Shown here piece after piece: positions 9,423 through 17,266 of a DNA stretch of 64,000 nucleotides. The notes below the pieces were generated by a model. It was not told the origin of the DNA and made no database searches. It saw only the letters and a program-made list of their open reading frames with translations. This DNA comes from Acidobacteriota bacterium. Its GTDB lineage: Bacteria > Acidobacteriota > Terriglobia > Acidiferrales > UBA7541. The position numbers were made by a program, and so were the translations under genes. The DNA is taken from positions 124,001-188,000 of the forward strand of contig JABCYZ010000006.1 in assembly GCA_013289955.1 (NCBI GenBank), in the 5' to 3' direction. How positions within the stretch are numbered: the first letter of the stretch is position 1; each line of letters opens with the position of its first letter.

Positions 9423-10247
9423 ATGGCAAACGTGCTTAGCACCGACAAGCAAATAGCGGTAATTGGGGCGCTGGCAGAAGGCTCCAGTATTCGCTCCATA
9501 GAGCGCATTACGGGCGTCCACCGGGATACCATCATGCGGCTTGGCGTTCGCGTCGGAAAAGGCTGTGCAAGGCTCCTAGACGCCAAGATGCGCGATTTGC
9601 CCTGCAAGCATCTGCAGTTCGATGAAATCTGGGGATTCATCGGCAAGAAAGAACGCCATTGCAGGCCTGATGACAGCCTAGAGCTTGGCGACGTGTGGAC
9701 ATTTTGCGCGATTGACCCCGAAACCAAGTTGGTGCCTTCGTTCAAGTGCGGCAAGCGCGATTTAGTGACCGCAAACGCTTTTGTTTCCGATGTTGCTTCT
9801 CGCATCCGCAATCGCGTGCAAATATCCAGCGACGCACTAAGAGCTTACGTGGACGCAATCGAAATGAATTTCGGAGCTGATGTAGACTTCGCTCAAATCG
9901 TCAAGACTTACGTGACAGACGATTCGCACGTTCCCGAACGGCGATTCAGCGCTCCCGAAATTGTTATTACTGAGAAAAAGACGGTCAGCGGTTTCCCTGA
10001 CTTGCGGAAAGCTTCTACCAGCCACATTGAACGCCTGAACGGCACGACTCGCCTGCACATGCGCCGCTTGACTCGCCTAACCTACGCATTCAGCAAGAAA
10101 CTGGAAAACTTCGAGGCAGCCATTGCGTTGCACTTCGCCTACTATAATTTCGTGAAACGCCATATTACGCTACGCGCTACGCCTGCAATGGCAGCGGGGA
10201 TTGAACGGGATTTCTTGACCGTTGGCAATTTGGTGGAGGCCGCATGA
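9423..10247 (+). CDS. IS1-family-like transposase
   Basis: A 274-residue transposase. The N-terminus holds a helix-turn-helix (EGSSIRSIERITGVHRDTIMR). The DDE-type core shows LQFDEIWGFIGKK (first D), WTFCAIDPETKLV (second D region) and HIERLNGTTRLHMRRLTRLT (E). It ends with the IS1-like block AIALHFAYYNFVKRHITLR, then TPAMAAGI. It is read from a single frame, unlike classical IS1, which needs a frameshift; single-frame members (ISMhu11-like) are known. I chose the ATG at 9423 because it lies 22 bases after a good promoter. The frame stays open upstream to the left end, but that part is antisense to the membrane gene. Its stop overlaps the next start as ATGA. Confidence 0.93.
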   Translation: MANVLSTDKQIAVIGALAEGSSIRSIERITGVHRDTIMRLGVRVGKGCARLLDAKMRDLPCKHLQFDEIWGFIGKKERHCRPDDSLELGDVWTFCAIDPETKLVPSFKCGKRDLVTANAFVSDVASRIRNRVQISSDALRAYVDAIEMNFGADVDFAQIVKTYVTDDSHVPERRFSAPEIVITEKKTVSGFPDLRKASTSHIERLNGTTRLHMRRLTRLTYAFSKKLENFEAAIALHFAYYNFVKRHITLRATPAMAAGIERDFLTVGNLVEAA

Positions 10248-10570
10248 CACTAAACCGAAGACTGGTAGTTAGTATGGAGGATATTAAATCGGTAGTGTTG
10301 GAATGCTTACATTGCGGCGTTCGTATGACATTCTCGCCAGATGCGATTACTGCTCCATGTAACTGTCCGAATCCAACCTGCAATAAATTCTGGGCTGCTT
10401 CTCACTATCCCAACGCGGTCGGATTTGGAATGAGGAATACTCCCGCGCAAATCAGATTGCTAGAAGCTATTCAGGCGGTACGCGCGAGGGACAAAGAACA
10501 AAAAATTGAACGGCCAAATGACCCGATTGGTTTTCGTATTCTTATGGAATTTGAGGAACCATCAGTGTGA
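10244..10570 (+). CDS. Small Cys-rich (zinc-ribbon-like) passenger protein
   Basis: A 108-residue protein whose ATG overlaps the transposase stop (ATGA), so it is probably translationally coupled. It carries LECLHCG followed by PCNCPNPTCNKFW, that is CxxC and CxCx4C, which looks like a zinc-binding knuckle pair. The second half is helical and charged (QIRLLEAIQAVRARDKEQ). A second ATG at 10274 would give a shorter protein that keeps all the cysteines. No family recognised. Its place between transposase and end repeat suggests it travels with the element. Confidence 0.65.
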   Translation: MTLNRRLVVSMEDIKSVVLECLHCGVRMTFSPDAITAPCNCPNPTCNKFWAASHYPNAVGFGMRNTPAQIRLLEAIQAVRARDKEQKIERPNDPIGFRILMEFEEPSV

Positions 10571-10875
10571 CAGCCATCCAAGAGTTAAGAGAAACCATTC
10601 GACGCTTGCACGGAGCGGACGCTACTCACGTTGAGAGTGTGGCCGTGAAAGAGACGTTTCGAGGTAAAACGGTTTGGGAAGGCACTGTTGAGGTCTTCGA
10701 TCTCGACGGCCACCCAAAAGCGTCAAGAGTTTACGCATGGGCGCACGATACAGACGGCCCAAAGAAACGCCATGTAACGGTGCTCCATATTGCGCCGATT
10801 ACTTCGGCGGTAGAAGCGGTCAGAGCAGCTATCGTTCAGGAGTTTAGAAGCCGTGGCACAGCAGAAGAAAGCTAG
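10567..10875 (+). CDS. Small passenger protein of unknown function
   Basis: A 102-residue protein that starts with GTG overlapping the previous stop (GTGA), again suggesting coupled translation. The sequence has an N-terminal helix (IQELRETIRRLHG), a beta-rich middle (KTVWEGTVEVFDLDGHPKA, then YAWAHDTD and RHVTVLHI) and a C-terminal helix (AVEAVRAAIVQEFRSRG). There are no membrane segments, cysteines or obvious catalytic motifs. Small size, compact alternating structure and absence of low complexity argue for a real folded protein. Function unknown. Confidence 0.65.
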   Translation: MTAIQELRETIRRLHGADATHVESVAVKETFRGKTVWEGTVEVFDLDGHPKASRVYAWAHDTDGPKKRHVTVLHIAPITSAVEAVRAAIVQEFRSRGTAEES

Positions 10876-11035
10876 GAAAGTCGGACGCCCCAAACTGCCA
10901 AAAGGTGAGGCTATGGGCCGCATAGTGCCCGTGCGCTTCACCGCTGACGCATTAAAGGCGATGGAGTCGGCAGCAGCGGCCAAGAAACTGAGTCTGTCAG
11001 AGTGGATACGGAGCACGTGCAATGCCGCAATCTGA
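10853..11035 (+). CDS. Putative ribbon-helix-helix DNA-binding passenger protein
   Basis: Sixty residues from a GTG at 10853, with AGGAG about ten bases upstream and a 23-base overlap with the previous gene. A basic N-terminus (QQKKARKVGRPKLPKG) is followed by IVPVRFTADALKAMESAAAAKKLSLSEW (one beta strand plus two helices in the order of a ribbon-helix-helix/MetJ-Arc fold). It ends nine bases before the right inverted repeat. Proteins of this shape usually repress their own operon, so it could regulate the element's genes. That role is inferred from fold and position only. Confidence 0.6.
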   Translation: MAQQKKARKVGRPKLPKGEAMGRIVPVRFTADALKAMESAAAAKKLSLSEWIRSTCNAAI

Positions 11036-11043
11036 CCCGCTGT

Positions 11044-11064
11044 CCGTCAAATTAGGACACCACC
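11044..11064 (-). repeat. Right terminal inverted repeat of the insertion element
   Basis: Reverse complement of the left end over 21 bases without mismatch, ending GGACACCACC at 11064. It is followed directly by the second copy of the target duplication. Confidence 0.95.
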
Positions 11065-11072
11065 AACGATTC
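11065..11072. repeat. Target-site duplication, right copy
   Basis: AACGATTC, identical to 8390-8397. It continues into GAATC, which completes the interrupted GATTCGAATC palindrome. Confidence 0.93.
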
Positions 11073-11094
11073 GAATCTTGGGAAAGGGAACTGC

Positions 11095-12768
11095 TCAGAC
11101 AGGATTCGCGGCGGTGTGCTTTATCCGGCGAAATCCGCGCACCAACACGAATAGTAGCAGCAGGCTCAGCCCGATCGTCACAAAGGACCAGACCTCGACA
11201 GCGGCATCGACACCGACGACATAGGTCGGAATTTCAAATAAGCTCCGCATTGCCTCCGTCAGCACTTGTTCATCGCCCAGGAGAAAATCCGAGGTTCGGT
11301 ATTCCTCAAAAGCGCTCTGAAACGGCAGAAAACTCAACAGAAAAGCGCCGCACGCTAAGAGCACAGTGGCGGGGGCATAGTCCGCACTCCAGCAGGCCGC
11401 TCTCCACCAGATCGTTTTTGCATTTCGCAACCTGCCAGGCCACAGCTCCAGAAGCAAAATTCCCGCAAGCGCCGCGAGCCCGGCGATCAGCCCCAAGCTT
11501 CCAAAGGCCTGCACAAAGAAGGCCTCTCTCCGGAAAGCCCGCGCTCGCGCGTTCCTTGAGGGATTCAGCGTGAGCCGCACCCCTTGAACGCGTCCCTCTA
11601 TCTGCTCGAGACGCTTGGCCGCTGTCTGCGCATCTTCTGTTCCGCCCGGGACCTGATAAAGCTTTGCCATTTCTTTATTCGCATTCCGCGCGATCACAAG
11701 GCCAATCAGCTTCTCGATTTCCATTCCATTGGCATCCGCCATCCGCATCCCGAACGCATCCACGCCGTCGAGCAAACTCTCTGCGCGCTTCGGGTCCCCC
11801 GATTCCCGTGCCTTTTTTGCTTCTTCGATTTCGATCTCGGAATAGGTCCTGATGTTGAGGAGATTGGGAAGCGCATGCTGCCGCATTCCGTAGAGAACCA
11901 CCGTCGGCGGCAAGTTCCTCTCGCGACTCCACACCGTTCGGGCGAGCTGATAGTGGCGCTGGAAGTAGCTGTCATAACGCGGGGCTTTAAAGGCGTGCTC
12001 CATAAGCGCCATCCGGTTTCCGTCGCTCGCCATGAGCTGGTGAGGATCCTCCTTCTCGCCCCCATGCTCGTAGAACGCCCTAAGTCGCGGCTGGGCCAGA
12101 GCATCGGCCGCAAGCAGGTCGGGAACGGCGTTGCCGGGATCCGCCGCCTGCAACCGCGCAAGCCACTCTTCCTTCGGCGGATCGATGCTCGGCCCATGAT
12201 TTCTGGCCCCGTAAACCCAGATGAGCTGCGGATCCATCGCTACGGCGCGCTCTGTCCACGCAGCGCCCCGCGTCCGGTCTAAAGCGCTCAAGGCCGCGAA
12301 CGCAAGCGTGCCGGCGTCTCGTTCCTTCTCGGCACGTGCTGCAAGCTCTTCGAGCATCCGCGCATCCGAACCCGACAGCTGGTATCCCTGCCAGCTCGAC
12401 CGCACCGTCCGAATTGCTTCGCGGCCTTCCGGCAGAATCAGCAGCATCGCCGCCCCGGCCAGAACCACAGCCGTAAATACGCGCGACCGCTTGGGCAGCA
12501 GCGAAGGCCCATCCGCCCCGCCGGAAAGGGAACTACCTGCCGGAAGTTTCATCCAGCTCCACAAGCTTGAAAGCACGGAACGCGTGAAGAGCACGATTCC
12601 TCCGAACGACCACCTCACCGCATCGAACGTGCTAGCTGGCTCATCCACTTCCGCCGCGAGTGCCAGTCCCCACTCGCGATTTTCTTCAGGCCAATGCCGC
12701 ACCGCGTACCAAAGCACCCAACGCGCCATCCGCGCCGTCACGGAACTCTCTTGTTTGGCCATGCTCAT
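11095..12768 (-). CDS. Multi-pass membrane protein coupled to PadR regulator
   Basis: About 557 residues. I chose the ATG at 12768 because it overlaps the PadR stop as ATGA; a longer frame exists upstream but would lie inside the PadR gene. The N-terminal part (MARWVLWYAVRHWPEENREW) leads to a hydrophobic stretch (FGGIVLFTRSVLSSLWSW). A second span lies near residue 120 (VVLAGAAMLLILP). A long soluble helical region with TPR-like spacing follows, then three C-terminal spans, the last being FVTIGLSLLLLFVLVRGF. Function unknown. Coupling to PadR suggests that PadR controls its level. Confidence 0.8.
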   Translation of the reverse strand: MSMAKQESSVTARMARWVLWYAVRHWPEENREWGLALAAEVDEPASTFDAVRWSFGGIVLFTRSVLSSLWSWMKLPAGSSLSGGADGPSLLPKRSRVFTAVVLAGAAMLLILPEGREAIRTVRSSWQGYQLSGSDARMLEELAARAEKERDAGTLAFAALSALDRTRGAAWTERAVAMDPQLIWVYGARNHGPSIDPPKEEWLARLQAADPGNAVPDLLAADALAQPRLRAFYEHGGEKEDPHQLMASDGNRMALMEHAFKAPRYDSYFQRHYQLARTVWSRERNLPPTVVLYGMRQHALPNLLNIRTYSEIEIEEAKKARESGDPKRAESLLDGVDAFGMRMADANGMEIEKLIGLVIARNANKEMAKLYQVPGGTEDAQTAAKRLEQIEGRVQGVRLTLNPSRNARARAFRREAFFVQAFGSLGLIAGLAALAGILLLELWPGRLRNAKTIWWRAACWSADYAPATVLLACGAFLLSFLPFQSAFEEYRTSDFLLGDEQVLTEAMRSLFEIPTYVVGVDAAVEVWSFVTIGLSLLLLFVLVRGFRRIKHTAANPV

Positions 12769-13076
12769 GCCTCGTGCTCCGCCGTCTTCCAGAAACGCTG
12801 TTCCCCGGCCGTGCGAATTTCTTCCCGAGCCCACTCTCGCGCCGTTCCGGAAAGGCGGTAAAGATGCCTCGGCGGCCGCCCAGGGATTTTGGCCTCCTCC
12901 CAGCGCGTTTCAAGCCAGTGCAGCTTGTCGAGCCGCATGAGAATAGGGTATAGCGTCCCGGAAGCAATGCCCGTGCTCTGGCTCAGCGAGTATCCGTAAA
13001 GCCACTGCCCTGGACGGGTGAGTAGAGCATCGAGAACCTGGAGGGTTTGTTTCGAAAGCCGGATGCGCACGCCCAT
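12765..13076 (-). CDS. PadR-family transcriptional regulator
   Basis: A 103-residue winged-helix protein: LSKQTLQVLDALLTRPGQWLYGYSLSQSTGIASGTLYPILMRLDKLHWLE is the PadR DNA-binding domain (here described by span, residues about 7-55), with the typical GTLYPIL recognition helix. The wing (KIPGRPPRHLYRLSGTARE) follows, and a short C-terminal helix replaces the longer dimerisation domain of classical PadR. Such proteins usually repress their own operon and respond to small molecules or stress. It is the first gene of a two-gene operon with the membrane protein, sharing an ATGA junction. The promoter and a TAGA-repeat region lie directly upstream. Confidence 0.9.
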   Translation of the reverse strand: MGVRIRLSKQTLQVLDALLTRPGQWLYGYSLSQSTGIASGTLYPILMRLDKLHWLETRWEEAKIPGRPPRHLYRLSGTAREWAREEIRTAGEQRFWKTAEHEA

Positions 13077-13082
13077 TCCTTA

Positions 13083-13110
13083 AATCTACATAGATAGATA
13101 TAATTGTCAA
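13083..13110 (-). promoter_or_regulatory. PadR operon promoter with TAGA/TATC repeat
   Basis: Read on the minus strand: TTGACA (13110-13105), 16 bases, then TAGATT (13088-13083), seven bases before the ATG. Between them lies ATATCTATCTATGTAG, a short tandem TATC/TAGA repeat that would sit under a bound repressor. A perfect -35, a plausible -10 and a very short leader support a promoter. That the repeat is the PadR operator is an inference. Confidence 0.5.
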
Positions 13111-13238
13111 GCCGCTTTTTCTCTCGCGCGCGCAACCCCTAACCCCCCGCTGCTCTTTTTCTCCGGCTGGCCCGCCTCCGGCAGTCCTTTCCTGCCGTGT
13201 GGTAGAATAGCTGGTTTAAGGAAAGACCAATTTTCTCC

Positions 13239-14396
13239 ATGGGCATGCCAGAGCAACCTCTCACTCACGTCCCCGAATTCGATCCTGAAGACGAATACCG
13301 CCCGGAGCCTGAGCCGGAACTGCTGCCGCCTACCTGGATGGATGGAAGCCTGCGCATCGGCATCCACGCTTCCATAGCCGGAAGCTATCTCAACGCTCTT
13401 GAATCCGCCCGCAAGCTCGGCTGCAATGCGCTGCAAATTTTCTCCGCAAGCCCTCGGATGTGGCAGGCCGGCTCTGCGCGCATCCCCGACGCAGATGCCG
13501 CTGCCTTTCGCGCCCGCCGCGCTGAACTTGGCCTTGGGCCGCTCGTCATTCACGCCAACTATCTGATCAATCTGGCCGCGGCGCAGCCCATGCTGCGCAC
13601 CCGCTCGATCCAGGCCTTCCACGATGAACTCGTTCGCGGCGTAGCCCTCGGTGCCGATTTTCTCGTCGTTCATCCCGGCTCGCGCGGCGAAGCCACGCCC
13701 GAGCAAGCCGTAGCCACGGTGATCGAGTCCGTCAAACAGGGCTCGAAGCGCATCTCTCTCGGCAACCTGCGCATCCTCATTGAAAACACGGCAGGCATGG
13801 GCGCCGCTGTCGGGGCGCGCCTCGAAGAGCTTGCCGAAATCCTGGCAGGCCTTAGAAATGTGCCTGCAGAGGCCTGTATCGACACCGCGCATCTCTTCGC
13901 CGCCGGCTACGACATCAAAAGCGAGACTGGCCTGACCTCGACGATCGACCTCATCGAGGGCACCATCGGTCTCGAGCGCGTTCCCGTCATCCACGCGAAT
14001 GATTCGAAAATCCCGCTGGGCGGCCGCGTCGATCGTCACGAAAACATCGGCGAAGGCAAAATCGGCGCCGAAGCCTTCGCGCGCATCCTGACGCACCCAA
14101 GACTCGGCGCATCCGCGCCCCAAGGTTTGACGGGCCGTGCCTTCGTCCTCGAGACGCCCATCGATCAACCCGGCGACGATCGTCGCAATGTCGCCAAGCT
14201 GTGGGAACTTGCCGGCTTGCGGGAACAGGCTCCTCCGGCCGAAAAAGGCTTCTCGATGCTTACGGCGGCCATCAAGAAAATCCAAACGAGGACAGCCAAA
14301 GCCGAAAAAGCCGCCGCTAGGAAAACGAAAGTGGCCATCAAGGCCAAAGCGTCGGACGGCAAGCCCAAAAAGGCGCGCAAGATCAAAAGGGGATAG
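13239..14396 (+). CDS. nfo: Endonuclease IV (AP endonuclease), with basic tail
   Basis: Cleaves DNA 5' of abasic sites in base-excision repair, using three zinc ions. The expected metal ligands are present: IGIHAS, VIHANYLIN, IENTAG, CIDTAHLFAAG, IHANDSK, VDRHENIGEG and FVLETP. The protein is 385 residues, about 100 more than the usual 280-290. The excess is an acidic, proline-rich start (about residues 10-33) and a C-terminal tail of about 45 residues that is very rich in Lys and Ala (AAARKTKVAIKAKASDGKPK). The tail resembles histone-like DNA-binding tails and could raise affinity for DNA. A TAGAAT -10 element at 13203-13208 precedes it. leuS begins six bases after its stop. Confidence 0.95.
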   Translation: MGMPEQPLTHVPEFDPEDEYRPEPEPELLPPTWMDGSLRIGIHASIAGSYLNALESARKLGCNALQIFSASPRMWQAGSARIPDADAAAFRARRAELGLGPLVIHANYLINLAAAQPMLRTRSIQAFHDELVRGVALGADFLVVHPGSRGEATPEQAVATVIESVKQGSKRISLGNLRILIENTAGMGAAVGARLEELAEILAGLRNVPAEACIDTAHLFAAGYDIKSETGLTSTIDLIEGTIGLERVPVIHANDSKIPLGGRVDRHENIGEGKIGAEAFARILTHPRLGASAPQGLTGRAFVLETPIDQPGDDRRNVAKLWELAGLREQAPPAEKGFSMLTAAIKKIQTRTAKAEKAAARKTKVAIKAKASDGKPKKARKIKRG

Positions 14397-14402
14397 CGAG
14401 GC

Positions 14403-17012
14403 GTGGCGGACTACAACCCACAGGAGATCGAAGCGAAGTGGCAAAAGCGCTGGGCCGAGGCGCGCGTGTTCGAAACGGAAGCCGATTCTTCCAAGCCCAA
14501 GTATTACGTCCTGGAAATGTTGCCTTATCCCTCCGGAACCATGCACATGGGCCACATGCGCAACTACGCCATCGGCGACGTCGTTGCCCGTGTCAAACGG
14601 ATGCGCGGCTTCAACGTCCTTCATCCCATGGGCTGGGACGCCTTCGGCCTGCCCGCCGAAAACGCCGCCATCAAAAACAACACTCATCCGCGCGTCTGGA
14701 CGAACAACAATATCGCCGAGTTTCAGCGCACCCTGCGCCGCTTCGGTTTCAGTTACGACTGGCGCCGCGAAATCTCCACCTGCGAGCCCGAGTACTATCG
14801 CTGGAACCAGTGGTTTTTCCTGCGCATGCTCGAACGCGGTCTCGCCTACCGTAAAAAGAGCCGCGTCAACTGGTGTCCCAAGTGCTGCACGGTTCTAGCC
14901 AACGAACAGGTCGTGAACGGCGGCTACTGCTGGCGCCACGAGGACACTCTTGTCGAATCCCGAGAACTCGAGCAATGGTTTCTTAAAACCACGGCCTACG
15001 CCGATCAACTTGTCGATGATCTCAAAGAACTCGAAGGCAGTTGGCCCGAGCGCGTCATTACCATGCAACGCAACTGGATTGGCCGCTCCGAAGGGGCCAA
15101 GCTGAAATTCGTTGTCGCCGATGTGAAAGGCGCGCCGCCCATCGAAATTTTCACCACGCGCATCGATACGATCTACGGCGCGACCGCCATCATCCTGGCT
15201 CCGGCGCATCCGCTCGTTGCTAAACTGCTGGACGACTCGCCAAACCGCGCCGAAGCCGAATCGCAACTCGCGCAAATGAAGCAGTCTTCCGTCAAAACGG
15301 CGGATTTGGCCACCGCTGAAAAAGTCGGCTTCTTCACCGGCCATCACGCCACCAATCCCTTCAGCGGCGAAAAAATCCCCATCTGGGTCGGGAATTTCGT
15401 TCTCATGGAATACGGCACCGGGGCCATCATGGCCGTCCCCGCCCACGACGAACGCGATTTCGAGTTCGCGACAAAATACAATCTGCCCAAGCCAGCGGTG
15501 GTCACTTCCTCCAAACCGCTAAGCGCAGAAACTGCGGGACAACCCAAAGACTTCAGAGAAAACGCGGTGGGCTCGGAGGGCGCCCCACCCCCGGTTTCTG
15601 AGCGTGGATCTTCAGACAGTCGAACCTCGTTCTCCGGCGCCGTCGAGCAACCGTTTACCGAATACGGCCTGTCCACCAACTCGGGCGCATTCTCGGGGCT
15701 ACCCAGTCGAATCGCCATCGAAAAAATGACCGCCTTTGCCGAGAAAAAGGGTTTCGGCCGCAGGGAAATTGTCTTTCGTCTCCGCGACTGGGGCATTTCC
15801 CGCCAGCGTTATTGGGGCACTCCGATTCCTGTTGTTTATTGCCCGGACCATGGCCTGCAACCGGTCCCCTACGAGGATCTGCCCGTCCTGCTGCCGCCCA
15901 ATCCGAAACTCACCGGCGAAGGCGAATCGCCGCTCGCCGCAACTCCCGAATTCGTCAAGGCGAGTTGCCCAAAGTGCGGCGGCCCAGCGCGCCGCGAGAC
16001 CGACACGATGGACACCTTTGTCGACTCCTCGTGGTATTTCTACCGCTATTGCGACCCGCACAACGAAAAAGCGCCCTTTGATTCCGTGAAGGTCGGCTAC
16101 TGGTTTCCGATCGACCAGTACATCGGCGGCATCACCCACGCTATCCTGCACCTCCTCTATTCGCGCTTCTGGTGCAAAGTCATGCGCGACCTCGGCCTGG
16201 TCGGTCACAACGAGCCCATTTCGAGGCTCTTCACCCAGGGCATGGTGCAAAAAGGCGGCGTAGCCATGTCGAAATCCCGTGGCAATGTCGTCGGCGCCAT
16301 CGACATGGCCGAAAAATACGGCGCCGATACCGGCCGCCTTTACACGCTCTTTGCAGCGCCTCCTGAGAAGGACCTCGAATGGAGCGAAGAAAGCATCGAG
16401 GGTTCCTGGCGCTTCCTCAATCGCGTCTTCCGCCTCGTCGACAAGCACGCCGCTGCCGTTCGCGACAGCAAGGACTGGAATTTCGACCCCAAGGGAATGA
16501 CCGACAAGGAACGCGACCTGATTCGCGTCACTTACCAGACGATGACCAGGGTCACGCAAGATTTCGAGAAACGCTGGCACTTCAATTCCGCCATCGCTCA
16601 AATCATGGAGCTGACCAACGAGATCTATCTGGCCGAACCTCTTGAAAACGGCGTGCGTCCGGAAATACGCAAGGAAGTCCTGCAAATCCTGACTCTTCTC
16701 CTCGCGCCGATGACGCCTCACATTGCCGAGGAGATGTGGGAAATGCTCGGCAACACAGACGGCCTTTCGAACGCCCCCTGGCCGATTCTCGCCGGTGAGC
16801 AATTGGAGCTGGCCAAAGACAACGAGCTCGAAATCCCTGTCCAAGTCAACGGACGCGTTCGCACCACTCTAAAGGTTCCGGCGGGTGCAACCGAGGCCGA
16901 CGTTGCCGCCAAAGCCAAAGCCGATGCCGCCGTCGCTCGCCACGTCGAGGGCAAACGCATCGTCAAGCAAATCTACGTCCCCAACAAACTTCTAAACCTG
17001 GTCGTCCAATGA
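14403..17012 (+). CDS. leuS: Leucyl-tRNA synthetase
   Basis: Charges tRNA-Leu and edits wrongly charged tRNA. Class I signatures are HMGH (residues 48-51) and AMSKSRGN (around 621). The CP1 editing domain has [11 protein letters not shown] and [12 protein letters not shown], and the catalytic domain resumes at [14 protein letters not shown]. The GTG start gives [17 protein letters not shown], the usual beginning. Length is 869, near normal, but about 50 residues (roughly 363-415) between [10 protein letters not shown] and PFTEYG are rich in Ser, Gly, Pro and Glu, where homologues have a short linker. It follows nfo by six bases and is probably co-transcribed with it. Confidence 0.97.
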   Translation: MADYNPQEIEAKWQKRWAEARVFETEADSSKPKYYVLEMLPYPSGTMHMGHMRNYAIGDVVARVKRMRGFNVLHPMGWDAFGLPAENAAIKNNTHPRVWTNNNIAEFQRTLRRFGFSYDWRREISTCEPEYYRWNQWFFLRMLERGLAYRKKSRVNWCPKCCTVLANEQVVNGGYCWRHEDTLVESRELEQWFLKTTAYADQLVDDLKELEGSWPERVITMQRNWIGRSEGAKLKFVVADVKGAPPIEIFTTRIDTIYGATAIILAPAHPLVAKLLDDSPNRAEAESQLAQMKQSSVKTADLATAEKVGFFTGHHATNPFSGEKIPIWVGNFVLMEYGTGAIMAVPAHDERDFEFATKYNLPKPAVVTSSKPLSAETAGQPKDFRENAVGSEGAPPPVSERGSSDSRTSFSGAVEQPFTEYGLSTNSGAFSGLPSRIAIEKMTAFAEKKGFGRREIVFRLRDWGISRQRYWGTPIPVVYCPDHGLQPVPYEDLPVLLPPNPKLTGEGESPLAATPEFVKASCPKCGGPARRETDTMDTFVDSSWYFYRYCDPHNEKAPFDSVKVGYWFPIDQYIGGITHAILHLLYSRFWCKVMRDLGLVGHNEPISRLFTQGMVQKGGVAMSKSRGNVVGAIDMAEKYGADTGRLYTLFAAPPEKDLEWSEESIEGSWRFLNRVFRLVDKHAAAVRDSKDWNFDPKGMTDKERDLIRVTYQTMTRVTQDFEKRWHFNSAIAQIMELTNEIYLAEPLENGVRPEIRKEVLQILTLLLAPMTPHIAEEMWEMLGNTDGLSNAPWPILAGEQLELAKDNELEIPVQVNGRVRTTLKVPAGATEADVAAKAKADAAVARHVEGKRIVKQIYVPNKLLNLVVQ

Positions 17013-17251
17013 CGCGCGTCCCCTCGACAGGCGGCGGCGCTCTGCAAACGGCTCTGGTGGTCGGCCTTCTCTTCTCGCCCGCCGCGTCTTCGTTCTCAAG
17101 TGAGCCTCCGTGTTTCGACTACGATCGCAAACTTTCCGCGGAAAAACCGGGGGTTGGAGTAACGCCAGGATTCGTCGTGCGGGTCGAAAGAGCTCATTAT
17201 TTCGGGGATCACCATCAGGTCGTTCGAAGTCAGGGCCAGGGCAAGCATTAG
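17009..17251 (+). CDS. Doubtful small ORF between leuS and guaA
   Basis: An 80-codon frame whose ATG overlaps the leuS stop as ATGA. Its start resembles a signal peptide ([19 protein letters not shown]), but the rest has no recognisable fold and is rich in Val, Gly and His. In related genomes leuS can be followed by a small lipoprotein gene (lptE-like), but no lipobox is seen here, so this may be a decayed remnant or chance. It fills the 254-base gap before guaA, which otherwise shows only the guaA ribosome site. Confidence 0.25.
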   Translation: MTRVPSTGGGALQTALVVGLLFSPAASSFSSEPPCFDYDRKLSAEKPGVGVTPGFVVRVERAHYFGDHHQVVRSQGQGKH

Positions 17252-17266
17252 CAGGGGAGGAGTACG

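Larger units (their letters stand above)
8398..11064. mobile_element. IS1-family-like insertion element with passenger genes
   Basis: A 2667-bp element bounded by perfect 21-bp inverted repeats beginning GGTGGTGTCC and flanked by an 8-bp direct repeat. It carries a single-frame transposase (9423-10247), a divergent membrane-protein gene (8478-9347) and three small genes that follow the transposase with overlapping starts (10244-11035). It is more AT-rich than its surroundings and lies between the aroF promoter region and the 3' end of the PadR-linked membrane gene, so no gene appears broken. Intact ends, intact genes and an exact duplication suggest a recent and possibly still mobile insertion. 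Classical IS1 is about 770 bp, so more than half of this element is cargo. Confidence 0.92.

Noticed and set aside
11041..11100. GATTCGAATC at the right edge of the element as a tRNA T-arm (attachment site)
   Set aside because: No acceptor stem, anticodon arm or CCA end can be built around it. The palindrome alone does not make a tRNA.
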